Below are positions 63,826-64,000 of a DNA stretch of 64,000 bases, piece by piece. Source of the DNA: Euphorbia lathyris (Eukaryota; Streptophyta; Magnoliopsida; Malpighiales; Euphorbiaceae); NCBI RefSeq assembly GCF_963576675.1, contig NC_088911.1, positions 33,192,256-33,256,255 on the forward strand. Direction: 5' to 3'. Below the pieces are notes generated by a model. The model saw only the letters and a program-made list of their open reading frames with translations. It was not told the DNA's origin and did no database searches. The translations under genes were made by a program, and so were the position numbers. Every line of letters starts with the position of its first letter. Within the stretch, counting starts at the first letter, position 1.

Positions 63826-64000
63826 CATATATATATATTCACCACTCACATCACTTCTAAGCATAAACATATAAACAAGAAGCTAATGTACTTGGCTCAT
63901 TTATTTAATCAATTCTTTCCACTGATACAAAACATGTTAAACCAAAAATTGAGTTGGAGAAACATGCATGTGATTATGAAGTATTACCTTTGAGATATGT

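Overview
The window reads as AT-rich nuclear DNA of a flowering plant, most likely a eudicot. The evidence is genes with plant GT-AG introns, an R2R3-MYB regulator of plant type, a plant PDIL2-type protein disulfide isomerase, and plant transposon families (Tekay/Del chromovirus, Helitron, Mutator-like, hAT-like, PIF/Harbinger, L1 and RTE LINEs). Genus and species cannot be decided from what I see. No tRNA, rRNA, CRISPR or operon structure was found.

Three genes look intact. (1) A plus-strand gene at 6695-12085 has three exons and encodes a Ser-rich 267-residue protein I do not recognise; its second intron is 4.3 kb and full of repeats. (2) A minus-strand gene at 17362-20425 has 11 exons that join in frame into a 358-residue ER protein disulfide isomerase with two CGHC thioredoxin domains and an ERp29-type tail. 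(3) A minus-strand gene at 51854-55442 has three exons and encodes a 366-residue R2R3-MYB that resembles the flavonol-regulating subgroup 7.

Most of the rest is mobile DNA. From left to right: a retroelement remnant and an inverted-repeat element with a CTTCGCAG palindrome cluster (0.6-2.4 kb); a decayed L1 LINE (2.4-5 kb); a PIF/Harbinger transposase pseudogene (13.4-15.1 kb); several MITEs with visible target-site duplications (TSDs); a short Helitron made of repeats of its own 5' end (20.9-22.0 kb); a copia LTR remnant (22.8 kb); a gypsy integrase remnant split by nested DNA elements (23.8-27.1 kb); a Helitron complex on the minus strand (27.9-44.9 kb); LINE remnants (45.2-46.2, 46.9-47.2 and 61.5-62.3 kb); hAT-like, Mutator-like and copia remnants (47.5-51.4 kb); and MITEs on the right.

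The Helitron complex is the most interesting part. A Helitron-type 3' end (hairpin plus CTAG) lies at 27946 and a Helitron-type 5' end at about 44893, both on the minus strand. Between them are an intact Pif1-like helicase exon, RPA70-like exons, exons of a vacuolar amino-acid transporter (AVT1-like), and a complete Tekay gypsy element (33293-42842, 5-bp TSD, 2.3-kb LTRs about 1.3-1.5% diverged). No Rep domain was found. This fits a gene-capturing Helitron later hit by a young gypsy element, but pairing the two ends is an inference.
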